Source: Lentinus brumalis
Lineage: Eukaryota; Basidiomycota; Agaricomycetes; Polyporales; Polyporaceae
DNA: 64,000 nt
Assembly: GCA_001792895.1 (NCBI GenBank)
Contig: MARA01000014.1
Span: forward strand, 310,001-374,000
Direction of reading: 5' to 3'
In this document: positions 1 to 10,826 of the stretch, in pieces
Position numbering within the stretch: the stretch's first letter is position 1
Layout of the letters: each line of letters opens with the position of its first letter
Translations under genes and position numbers: made by a program
The notes under the pieces: generated by a model
Databases searched by the model: none
Seen by the model: only the letters and a program-made list of their open reading frames with translations
Told to the model about the DNA's origin: nothing

Positions 1-16
1 GACAACCAATCAGCTC

Positions 17-2251
17 CTAGAAGAGCTCCTCCTCCTCAGGCTTCCAGTTCTTCGCCTGATCCCAGTAGCCCGCAAGCTTCGCCCCAAGGACCTCCTTCGC
101 CGCAGCGTCCGTCGGACAGCTCTTCGGCTTGAAGTTGTTGAACGCGCGATCGCGCAGCTGTCCCTCCCAAACCAACCAGCATTGGTTGTTCTCCAACGAC
201 ACCGAGCCTGCCTCGCCTTCCGCGACCGCCGTCGTGGTAGCCTTTCCCTTGCCGTTCCCTGCAGCGTCCGCGTCCTCCTCGAGCTCGACGTCCTCGTGGC
301 CGCGCTCGCGCGCGGGTTCGGTCCACGCAATGCGGTGCAGCATCAAGCGCTTGTACTGGCGGATGAACTTCACGGCGCCTTCGACGTAGACCATGCTGAA
401 CGACGGGTTGAATATGCACACCCCAGTCAGGTTCATCTGCTCCGCGTTCTTGCGCACTTTGAAGCGATGCGAAGGGTCCGACAGCGTCTTGATCCTGCAA
501 GTACATATATGTCAACACGGTCCTGATCACGGAAAACCCCATATCGACGCACTTGAAGACAGCACCGTATATGCCCTTCTTCTCTTCTTCATGCTTCTTG
601 TTCTCCAGCTTCTCGCGCCTTTGCTCGTCCGTGAGCTTGCGCTCTGCGTTCATCTTCTCATGTTGGTGTTTGCGCATCTGGACCTCGCGCCTTACGCGCG
701 CTTCGACGCGCGTTGGGTCTTGGACAGCGTCGGACGTAAGCACCTTCATCAGGTTTGCGAGACGGACTGCATGAAGACCGTCAGCAAACGTCATGACGTA
801 GCGGAACGCGGGCGTACCTTTGGGTGGGTCTGGGGGGATAAGACCCATCCGAACGCGATCCCGTTTGTCTTGAAGCTCGGCCTGTCGCCGTTGCTTCCGT
901 ACCTTCTTCTGCTCCTTCTTTGTCAACTTCAATGGCTTGAGGGTGGGCTTGTCCTTGTCGCCCGGTGCGGGCATGGGAATAGGATGCTGGATGTAGAGAG
1001 TTATGGGTGAATCCTTGTTCCGGATGTTCAAGTTCGCCATCCCCTTCTCGAGGTCGTCGTACGTCTTATTCGGCAGGAGGGCTGCGTCCCACCATTCAGA
1101 CTCTGGAGGAGGATCTCGCTGCAGACATTATGCCCTTCAGTGGCCGGCGATGATAAGAGACAGATGAACATACCCTAATGTTCCTTTCGAGCCCCTCGAA
1201 CTCAGAGTCCAGACCAGCCTTCTTGGCGCTCTCCGCGATACGCTGCTTTAGCTGCTCGAGCTGCGCCTCCTGCCGGACCTGGTTCCCGATTTGCACGTAC
1301 TTGCCCTTCTGGTTGAAGCGGAACTGCCTACCGACACGCTCCTTGGGCGCGCCCTCGAAACCGCTATCGCTAGGAGTAGCCGCTGCAGACGCGTATGGGT
1401 TCGCCTTCACCTCAATGGGGACGACAGGAGTAAGCGCTGGAGGAGGTGTCGGCGCGTTACGGACGTTGGCCTTGATGGACGCGAACTTCGGCTGCATGGG
1501 TTTGTACTTGTCCTTCTTAGACTGGGGCACCGCCGGCGTGTTGTCCAAGAGAAGGGGGTGTGCCGCCATCTTGAGGCCTACGCCCTGTTGCGCAGGCTCA
1601 GGTACTGGGGCCTTCTTCTTGCCCGTCTGTGGCGCAGACTGAGGGTGGCGCGTGAGCAGACAGACGACGTACCATCGAATGAATATATGACCCACCATAT
1701 ACGGGTTGTCCTTCACCGCGAGTTTGCTCTGAGCCTCGGCTACACGCTTCTTAGCCTCTGCAATCCGGCGAGCCATATCATCCGTGATGGCTGGCGAAGG
1801 TGTTGACGCACCCGACGCAGAAGCCGACGCAGCAGGTGGTGGGGTCGGAGCTGCTGAAGGTGTCGCAGAAGCGGACTTCCTCATGGCCGCGAGCTTCGCC
1901 GCAATTTCCGCCTTCTTCTTGGCTATGAGAACATCCGCGGACAGCTGTTCGACCGCGTGGTGAGCTTCCGTAGTCACAACGCGCAAGGTATAGGCTACTC
2001 ACCGCTGAACCGGACGGTGTCCCATGAGATGGTGTCTGAGCGGGCACAATAGGGTTATAGTACGAGTCCAAATCATGGTAAGAAGCGAATTCACCTTCAC
2101 AAGATAGGAGAATGGCACTCACGACATCGCTGCTATACGGGAGGTCATCAGCACAACAGCACCAGCTTGCGAGTCAACGAACGCACCTTCTCGCTTTCTT
2201 TGCCGCGCTGGTGTCTCCGTTGCCTTCCCAGGCACGTTTCCTGTCGCTCAT
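17..2251 (-). CDS. PRP3: U4/U6 snRNP splicing factor Prp3
   Basis: Core component of the U4/U6 and U4/U6.U5 tri-snRNP, needed for spliceosome assembly in the nucleus. The start is the ATG at 2251 (MSDRKRAWEGNG...), followed by a short exon ending near 2193. The next exons are rich in Ala, Pro and Lys with coiled-coil character. The central Prp3 domain runs through NPYM, then KPKFASIKANVR-like sequence and the FRFNQKGKYVQIG segment (about 1290-1500), then the very basic helix RKQRRQAELQDKRDRVRMG (about 840-900) and ADGLHAVRLANLMKVL. The C-terminal DUF1115 domain (about 17-440) includes VCIFNPSFSMVYVEG and IRQYKRLMLHRIAW. These match the family along its length. Introns are short. A run of six C inside the basic helix is in frame. 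The gene is divergent from MRPL16, with 206 bp between the starts. Exact edges of the first three exons are uncertain. Confidence 0.95.
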
Positions 2252-2457
2252 GTGGACGGAGTGGTGAGTGAAAGCCGCGAGGTCTGAGGTGAGGTCGAGG
2301 GGAAGACAAGGAGCGAGAGCGCCGGTGTGCGATGAGTGCAGAGAGACGCTTGCTGTAAGGCAATACATAAGCATTAGGTAACGTTAGGTCTACTTAACGG
2401 GAGTTACTTACACACTACTCGCTTGGCGGGGCCTCTCCTCGAGTTCGTCTGCCCTTC

Positions 2458-3380
2458 ATGTTCTCTCTGCCCTCTGCGAGGTCGCTGCTGGCTGCGTGCC
2501 GGCCAGCGGCCTGGACATCGCCTCTCTCGGTCTTTACGCCATCTCTGTGCTCAGCATCGCTGGTCTTCGCGCGCGGACGTCACCAGCTGGCACCGCGCTC
2601 TGTCAAGTTTCTCAAGAGGCACAAGGGTGTGCTTCCCATCCCCGTCGGGGGCTCGACGAAGGGGACGACACTCGCATATGGAGATTGGGGCATTCGGGTG
2701 AAGGGCAACGGGATGCGGATCACCGCGAAGCAACTCAAGTCTGCGGACGACGCTTTGAGGAGAAAGATCAAGGCCATCAAGGGCGCGAAAGTGTACATGA
2801 GGGTGTTCCCCGACATCCCGGTCTGCATCAAGGTGCGTTTTCTAATGCATGCATTTGCACCGTGCGATAGTCTGTCATAGTGGTGTACGGGGCCACTGGG
2901 CAGCAGGAACTCCCGTTCAACTCCACCTATAGTCGGGTGCTACGCAGCTACTCTGAAATACATGATTGAAGCTTTTGCTGAAGGAGTATGTTACAGGGCA
3001 ACGAGACGCGTATGGGTAAAGGAAAGGGCTCCTTCGAGTTCTGGGCTACTCGGTGAGTAGCGCGTCATGCATTCTGAAAGGCCAATCCCTGACATGGTCA
3101 CCGACCTCCTCAGGGTTGCGCCTGGTCGCGTTCTCTTCGAACTCGGCGGTGCCCCCATCCGTGAGGAGCTGGCGCGGGAAGGTACGTCCGTTCTCATAGT
3201 GTACGCTCTTCTCTGACCAAGAACGATTCATGGTCAGCTCTCCGACTTGCATGCGACAAGTTGCCTACACGGATGGAGTTCATCGACAGCAAAGCCCCAC
3301 CACGGCTAGGGAACATGATCCTTGCACCGGAAATTCCGGCCGATGCGGATCCCGCCAAAACCATCGAACTCTCCGCATAG
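2458..3380 (+). CDS. MRPL16: Mitochondrial ribosomal protein uL16m (MrpL16)
   Basis: Large-subunit protein of the mitochondrial ribosome, homologous to bacterial L16. Four exons fit: 2458-2832, 2997-3052, 3114-3181 and 3238-3380, giving about 213 residues. The first 45 or so residues are Ser/Ala/Arg-rich and look like a mitochondrial presequence (MFSLPSARSLLAACRP...). The L16 core follows: KFLKRHKGVLPIPVGGST, GDWGIRVKGNGMRITAKQL, VYMRVFPDIPVCIK, GNETRMGKGKGSFEFWATR, VAPGRVLFELGG and ALRLACDKLPTRMEF. The glycine-rich RMGKGKG loop is the hallmark of the family. All splice sites are GT-AG and the frame is continuous to the TAG at 3378. It shares a short divergent promoter with PRP3, as often seen for housekeeping pairs. 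Confidence 0.95.
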
Positions 3381-6300
3381 TCCAGCCGTATGTATTGACA
3401 TCGTTTCCACCAGTCATCTAATGCCACACGTTCCGTTTCGCCTCTTGTCACCTATGCACCATGTGGGTACCGCCGTACCGGTCACACGTCCAGTGTATAA
3501 GTGTGTTACCACTTCAGGCAAGAGCGCAGCGTGCTACCGGCGCCAGTTTGCAACGAACCCATAGCTATGTACAAAGAAAGTGAATGGCCGGACACCTCGC
3601 CCGTACCGGCCTCGGATGGTCCGCTGCCTTGATTCGGGACCGCGGTCGTCGGATTGGATTGCCAACGCTTCGCCCTGCACGAGCCTGCACGGTCGCCAAT
3701 TGCACTCGTTGTGGGCGATTCAGCGCTTTTCAACGGGCAAGTTGTCGGGGTATAAGCAATATTCATGCCAGCCAGTAGTGTCGATTACTTGTAGCAAGCG
3801 TAGGTGGTTGACGAGGGCTGACGCCGTGTCGTACGACGCTAGACGAAGCTCTCCTCGCGAGAGTGGCCTTGCACGTCAGGTATCATCTTATTGTTCGATG
3901 ATTTCGGTCAGTACGCAGGTGATGTGACTGTCCCACAGGCACCAGCGTGAAGAACTTGGAACGACTTCAATTGAGTAGTACACACGGAGCTACATTTCCT
4001 CCTCAGTACGGCGGTAGCAGGTCGTCCTCGCGTATGAAACCGAGCACACCAAGGCACCCACGACGGCGTATCGCAGCCTACTTCGCGGGTCTCAGCGTGC
4101 CGCCGCGGCCCTTGGATGGCTCGAATATCAAATTAGGGTGTTCAGGCAAGTTCAGGCAGAACAATGATCATACGTAGGAATCCAGCGTGGTCCGGACTGC
4201 GGTGGATGCTGTGACTCAGATATTTAGCTGGTCTCATCTACTCGAGATGTGGCGCTCGTACACCTCTTGTACTTGAAAGTCATGAGAGTTACACATCCCG
4301 TCGATATCCTCCCATCGAACCCTCCCCAGCTCATCTTCTCCTGCCTTCACAACCCCTGAAACATCGCGTTTTTCGAGGATACAAGATATCGTCGAGATCG
4401 CGACGTTCGAGAATTTCGAACGACAGGCCCTGTTGTCGCATCTCCATGGTCATGGTGAGCTCCGTCGTCCTCGTATCGCACAGGAGGACACTCACGGAGG
4501 TATACCTGTCCGAAGGCACTTATAGCACCCCAATTGCCTTCGCAATGCGCAACAGGTGCCACGTAGGCCAAAGGTCAACATGGTCTCCGAGTCAGCCTGT
4601 GTGGTTTAAGAGCTCAACATCAACGTCTCGGGGTCGCCATGTGCGCGGAATAACTCTACCATCCAAATGGTTTTTCAGCAAGAGAGATGGCTTCAAATTG
4701 AAACAGCGAGACTCACCGGTTCACGTGGCGGGCGGCTCGGCCGTTAGCCGACGACTACCCTCTGCCATCGTTACAGACGCAGAATCGGTATGTACTTTCG
4801 AAACCGTCATCGTGTCTATTTGACGATGCTGTATATGTCTTTCTCGTTTCATGATATGCCCTATATCATTCGCACTTGATCAGCCTCATGCTCCGGGTCG
4901 GGTGATAGCGACTGCTCACCGGGTGAAGTCCGTAGCTCAGACCTCACAATCACATCCGAGAATGTGTCGTAGCACAAGGAGCAACAGGACGCAACAGTGC
5001 TACGGTCCTCTGTGTTCGGTCAAGGAACACCAACACCGGGCATCGCGCCGGCTGCTCGTCGTTCGCGGAGAGGGATGCTCGGGCACATGCGACCCATCTT
5101 GCAGCAACCGTCGTGGCTCCTGCAATGTTGTTGTTCTGTGCTCAGTGTCTCTTCGTCTGTGCCGATGGAAACGCACGGTGACCCAACATACCACGAAGCC
5201 CAGCTCGCGCCTGTAGGGCGGGCGGCTACGATGTATAGGCGCCTGGTGGTTTGACTCTCCCAAGGCTTCCATGCATTCGTCCTTACATGGTCGATCATGC
5301 AAGGGGTGGCGACAAGCAAGTACACAGGAAGAGGATGTATAGGATCTCTGGTCAAGCTGGATATCGCCGTTCAAAATGAACATGAGCGGCGGGAGTCAGT
5401 GACGATATCCCCATCGCTTCTTCAGTTTTACCGGCGTCCTTACGGACAATGGTCACCATTGTCGCATAGTTGTGCATATCGAGCGGACAATAAGCTGCTT
5501 TGGTTGCCCCGAATTAGGCACATCTGGGAGCTGCTGGTTCCGGGAAAACCCGGGGAGCATGCGCCCTGCCCCGACCAGGTGCGCTTCCGAGTCGGCGGCA
5601 GTGTTGAGCCGTATTGTTGCGCGTGGCTGCCCAGCGCCGCGCTTGGACGAGCGAAGCGGGCGGCCCTTCCGTGGTGTTCAGCGGACGTGCTCTTGTGTTG
5701 TGAATCGGACGCTTCCAATGATGTCTGCGTGTCGACATTCATCTTGATGTCTCTTCAATGTTATCACTACGCAGAACGTTGGTCGCTCCGGTCTGCAAGT
5801 GAGTTGGCAACTTCGTTGAACGATGGCCACCTTGCGCACACAAATGTGGTAGTAGGGCCGCGATATTTGCATGCTACCACAGCCTTCGTGCGCGTGGATA
5901 AGTGCTTGAACATTTCGAGATGCATCATGATGGGGTCAGGTCACTCACCGCACAGGATGCGCACCGCGCCAGCTCCATCATTTCGTGGTTAAGTAGTTCG
6001 TCCAGTGGCTCTATGCCTTAAATGGTGACAGACGAAAGTTCGTGTCCTCGTCATTAATGTTGTCTCGCTGAGATAATACGCAGGATGCGCTTTGCTCTGC
6101 ACAGTGTCTGATCACGATGCATCACGATGAGAACCTGTACTGCATTCTTGTCCTTTGTATCTCTCGCCCGTGCTCCTGTGTCGCGAACGAATAGTGCACT
6201 GACTTGTATTTGCATTGAAGCAGGATACTCGCTATAGCCGCTTGAGGGTTACTGTGTCCAGATGAAGTGAGTGAGTTGCTGCGGGCTGCATAGCGGCCCC

Positions 6301-6935
6301 TGGAACATTCAATTACTGCACTGACCCTCGCATAGTCCACTCGGACTTTGCTTCAACAGCGCGACTGTCCTGCTCTCCGACAAACTACTCGATGCGCCTG
6401 CAGAAAACCTTGAATTGGGCGCATCGCTGGATCCAGCTATAGTCGAATCTTGCTGAAGGCTCGGCCTGCCCTTCGGGATTACTTCTGGCATGGATGACAC
6501 ATCTTCTAGACGGAGGTACTTACTACAGCGGGCCGCTTGTGTGACGAACGTCCTACACGGCTTCTGCGTCGACAGCACTAAGATGCTGGGGGACACGCGT
6601 ATCTGGGTCCTCTCTCTCTGCCCGTTGAAGCGGGAGACCAACCCGCTACAATGCTAGCGTATCTGTGATCCTCTCTGAAGTGGTATGCCGAGCTCTCCAC
6701 TATGATTCTATCGCACTGATCACCTCTAGGGCAACGATACGCTCGATGACAACATGTGTCCTGCCGGGCAGCTCGGATACCGAGACCAACGCCTCTGAAT
6801 GCGTGGGTGCCTACATCATTGGTGATCACCAGGCTTTGTCTTTTCCTCTATCGCTGTGGATTGGTCGCCTAGCCGACCATGCGCACTCTTTGATGGTGGC
6901 TTCCGCAAACTTCAATAACCTCGCACTCCCCGACA
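3381..6935. other. Gene-poor interval, no recognised gene
   Basis: Between MRPL16 and the methyltransferase gene I recognise no protein family, tRNA or transposon on either strand. The longest open frame is 231 codons on the plus strand (5297-5992). It begins MQGVATSKYTGRG, contains many Cys and Arg, and shows no domain I know. Shorter open stretches lie at 3580-3927 (+), 4446-4823 (+), 6309-6641 (-) and 6665-7087 (+). The last overlaps the 3' end of the next gene and is a shadow of it. The mix of short frames, frequent stops and sporadic splice-like sites fits decayed coding sequence or plain intergenic DNA. Confidence 0.5.
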
Positions 6936-8054
6936 TCATTGGTTGGAGCGTACAAGACTCCACCCGTGAACAGTCGCTCGGACCTCCTCCGCTCCCGGAT
7001 CCTCCGGGAACATGGGCTAGCAACGCGAGCATGAGCGTGAAGATGCGGGTGCGTACTTTTGGACACGTACCGGGTACTTGCGGGTGAGGATCTCTTCGCA
7101 GTGCCACCCACGGTCACGAGCCTTGACGAAGAACTCCATATCACGCTCAGCGAGATGGGGGCGATGGTGCGTGAAGAAGCAAAGGACCGTAGCGGGTCTG
7201 CGTCTCGAGAGCGCGGCATCGCAGGTTTTGAGCATGGCATCGTGCTGGCGAGGCGTCAGGAGTCGGCTCGCATGGATTATCTCGGATCGTCGATCGCACC
7301 TGAGAGTGGTTGAAGACGAGATCAGACATGATGATGAGGTCGAAAGAGCGTTCCTCATCACGTTCCGGCAGTACCTCGAGCAATGGCTCGACTGGATGGC
7401 CCCAGATGTAGCCCTATGTGCGCGTCCTTCAGAAGACGATGTCAACGCGGCGGATATATGGACGAACCTTCACGTGGACTCTACGTCGATTCTGTTCGTC
7501 GATGTTGAAGTGGACGTTGTGCGTAATGTTGTCCACCAGTGCTTGGTCAGGGTAATCCGTCAAAACAACCTGAAAGAGAGCAGTCGTGAATGGCAATTCT
7601 CCATAGTCGGCGACAAGTACACATACACATGCCGCGCCGTTCTTTGCCGTGACAATTCCTGGTAAGGCCCCGCCAGCACCCAGCTCTAGGACGTTACGAT
7701 CGCGATACAGCTCTGGATGATCGTCAAGGTATGACGCAAATGCGCGAGACGCATTCCATCTATAAGGATGTCAGCGTGATAGGATCACGGAGGACGTCGA
7801 AAAATTCTGACAAGTAATGCCCCACAATGGATGTGAGCCGACGAGTCGGATGTCGATCTTCTTCCAGTAGTCGCTACTTGCATCGCGTTCCCGGGCGTAA
7901 GTTGTTATGGTGGGTTCAGGTGATGGCGGCCGGGGAGGCTCCTGAAAGCATCGATATTGCCTCAAATCTTTCCACGTAGCAGGAGCGGACGCACCGCGAA
8001 CATATCGTCGAGGGCCAGACTGGGACCATCATCGGACTCAATCGCTGAGGTCAT
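6936..8054 (-). CDS. EFM7: EFM7/NNT1-type protein N-methyltransferase, with apparent frameshift
   Basis: Seven-beta-strand SAM-dependent methyltransferase of the Efm7/Nnt1 family, which in yeast methylates the N-terminus and a nearby lysine of eEF1A. Seven exons on the minus strand: 8054-7995, 7941-7812, 7759-7627, 7569-7468, 7413-7300, 7244-7071 and 7016-6936, giving 264 residues once one base is added. Visible motifs are EPPRPPSPEPTITTY near the N-terminus, RLVGSHPLWG, the SAM-binding VLELGAGGALPGIV, VVLTDYPD, and FDLIIMSDLVFNHSQ. The C-terminus is GWSLVRSNQ. Exons 1-3 sum to 323 nt, one short of a whole number of codons. The family sequence SHPLWGHYLWNA is reached only if one base is missing from the C4 run at 7820-7823. 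Everything else is intact, so a sequencing error is the likeliest cause. The gene is divergent from the C2H2 gene at 8871. Confidence 0.85.
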
Positions 8055-8870
8055 GACGACCAGAGCAAATTTGGCAAGTGTACTCGTAGGGTAGACGGGA
8101 TATCACCCGGCGGACTGGGTAGTGTGGTCAGTGGTCCTGTCAGGTTGGTGCGTAACGGATACGCCGTCGACATAGAACAAACCTCGGCCGTGGTCAACAC
8201 GAAAAAGAGAAATGCTGTGCGGGTGACTAAACAAGCAAGGTTAGTACGGGGTGTCTGGGGTCCCTGTCGGCCGTTATGAACGTCGGACGAACATATTCAT
8301 GTAACCGCAACGATGGTGCTTTGAGCTCTTGTGCATTCCTAATGGCCGTCAGCGCGTAGAGTGTGCGAACAGGACAGCCTTGTGTGGAGTAGACGGGTGA
8401 GAGATGATTTGCACTGAGCTCCAAAGGGGATAAAGCGCGTCTGACATTCTGAAGGTGAGTGGCGGCCGTCTATCGTACGTACGAAGCGATACTTACAGTG
8501 CGATTTCACAGTGAAACGAGCGATGGCACGCAAGGGCACGCTGGCGGACTTTGATAGCTCGACTGCCCAAGCTGTGGTCCGAGAAAGGCCAGGTTCCTAG
8601 AGTCAAAGCGGGCCAAGTCTTTGTCCAACAATCACGCTGGCCAAATATGTGCGCGAGGAAAGCGACAAGCGTTTGCGGGCTGCCGCGCTCGCGGTCACAA
8701 GAGCATGCCTCGACGCGACGCGCTTGTTTGTTTGCGTTGTGGCATCGCGTCCTGGTTGAAGTCCCGCCGCGCCTGCTCTGGTCTCTCCACACCACACCCA
8801 GCTCGGACCACACACCGGCTCTACATTCACCATACCAGACCATACCTCCTTGCTACATTTTGTCCACGCC
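8055..8870. other. Intergenic region between divergent genes
   Basis: This 816 bp interval separates the 5' ends of the methyltransferase gene (-) and the C2H2 gene (+). Short open frames on both strands are Arg/Cys/Ser-rich with no recognisable domain. No clear TATA box was seen close to either start. It presumably holds both promoters and 5' UTRs. A CT-rich stretch precedes the ATG at 8871. Confidence 0.5.
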
Positions 8871-10424
8871 ATGGCCACTGGATCCTTCCCGTTCACATTC
8901 ACATACGATCTGGCCTCCGAGCTCGCCTGGACCCCACTGGTCTCCGAGCTCCGCGGTGACGTCCTCGACGAGAACGTTCATTTCATGGCTCAGAGTTCCG
9001 AGTCTCCTGAAGTACGCATTCCATACATCTCAGATGGTCATTACGCTGACCCTCATGTGATTACCTTCTCCCCCACCCACCGGCCACCACCACCACCACC
9101 CACGCCTATCCGCATGCCACACAGATGTTCTCTTCGTACTCGATGCCGGAGGATACATGTGCTTTCTGTTCTGAGAGCCTGGAGCCTGAGATGTTGTATA
9201 TTGCGGATGAGGAGGACATTGACGGCGAGGGTGTCACGGAGGATGGGCTGCCCGAACCACTAACCCCCAGCGATGGTTCAGCGACTCTCGACGTCGACAC
9301 CGTCGATGTTGAAGACGTCTTGGTCGTGGAGGAGGATGACAAGATCGCGGTGGACGAAGACGTCTACCTTGTGGTCGACAAAACCAGCACCGGCATTGAG
9401 GAGATACCAGTGGGCGAAGAGGTCGCGGCCCGGGTCCGTGAGGGCGCGATCACCGAAGAAGGCGCGCCGGACGACGAGCTTGCCATCGTCGACAGTCCCG
9501 TATCTGCATTGTCTACCCTCTTTGAGGACATCCCGGACATTACTCCGGCCACGACCCCCGAAGCGGACCCTATCGAAGATGCTCAAGCCGATGCTTCCCC
9601 TGAAGTATCCGTCCCCACAGCGTCGCCAGGCGTGATGTACCATGGACGCTTGAGGTCACGGGCAAAGCGGGTGAGTCCTTTGGAATCTTGTTTGTTAGTC
9701 TAACTCGCTCACTCATACACACTCATTCCCATAGTGCTATACGGAGGAGAGTGACGAGGAGGACGAGAATGGCGGTGACGATTTTCAGCCTGGGCCCTCG
9801 TCTCGCGCTCGCGGCAGCAAGAAGAGACGTCTAAACGAGACCGGGGCGCGAGTCACTGTTTGTCAACCAGCCGGGAAGACGAAGGGGAAGACCAACGGAA
9901 GGCCGTTTGATGCTCCCCGACAGCAGCAGCGCGTCTCTGGTGGGGAACCCGAGCATGATCGCAAGAAGGATGTCGCCGCGTCGTATCGCATCCTCGAGAA
10001 GGCCAATCTGGTGGTCTACCCCTCAGGTGGCCCCGTAGACATTATCATCCGATGCTCTAACGGGACGTGCGCCGTCAAGCATATTGTCTCGTTCCTCGAC
10101 ATAGCTTCAGCAATCATCGTCTACAGTACCCACTTGAAGGATAAGAAGAACAATCATAGGCAATTGTGTGCTGTTGATGGGTGCAGCATACGGCAGACAT
10201 ACACGTCTCTGCTTCGGCACCTCTTCAAAGATCATCTGGGGCTGATGATCCGGTGTCCTTTCCCGGAATGTCGTCAAAAGCCGTTCCTCCGACTGAACAA
10301 ATACCAGCAACACCTGAAGGAAGTATGTGACTCAGCTATCTCTCTCACCGACTGATACTGACTGAAGGTTGGCTATATTCTAGGTGCATAAATGTGCTGG
10401 CCTGTTACCGCCGGACGAGGTTTA
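8871..10424 (+). CDS. C2H2 zinc-finger protein, acidic N-terminus (paralogue A)
   Basis: Predicted nuclear DNA-binding protein of about 438 residues, function unknown. Exons are 8871-9011, 9125-9670, 9735-10322 and 10383-10424, all with GT-AG junctions. The N-terminal half is strongly acidic (for example TEESDEEDE near the exon 3 start). A basic patch with SKKRRLNE around 9815-9835 is a likely nuclear localisation signal. The C-terminus has two C2H2-type fingers: CAVDGC...RHLFKDH and CPFPEC...QHLKEVH. The last exon supplies the final zinc-binding His (VHKCAGLLPPDEV), which supports the terminal intron at 10323-10382. A gene with the same order of parts lies at 15712-16937 on the opposite strand, so the two look like paralogues. 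An acidic activation domain followed by fingers suggests a transcription factor; that is inference. Confidence 0.75.
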
Positions 10425-10826
10425 GTGTTGGTGAGGATCACTTAGGACCCTGGTGACCCTGAGCACAGCTACTTATGTGTCGTGCTACCATGCACTGTGC
10501 GTATACTTGTATTGTGATGATGATGTACAGTATTGTTGCGTGTATCTGCTTATATATTCCAACCTTCCGAGCGAGTGCTTCCTCCTTCTTGTGGCTAAAG
10601 CTCCGAGCGTTCGGTATGCATAGGATCTCGATTCTCGGCGTGCACGTCAGCTGACCGACTGTGCGCGCTTCGAGCCGGCACTACAGTACGGCGACTCGGA
10701 CGAGATCCCTGTCGACGTCTTCCATGCTGCAAGAGGCTGCAGACCAACGCGACATCTCTCTCAACCGCTAACCACCAGCACGCCTAGCTCGGAATCCTGC
10801 ATCCGGCCCTCAAGGGCATACCAGCC
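10425..10826 (+). promoter_or_regulatory. Intergenic region upstream of the GT61 gene
   Basis: This 402 bp gap holds the 3' UTR of the C2H2 gene and the promoter and 5' UTR of the glycosyltransferase gene. I see TATATATTCC at about 10550, rather far (about 270 bp) from the start codon, and no stronger core-promoter element. There is no coding potential. Confidence 0.35.

Noticed and set aside
10..1010. Long open frames on both strands across the PRP3 3' half
   Set aside because: They are shadows of the high-GC PRP3 exons. Only the frames matching Prp3 and DUF1115 motifs are real.
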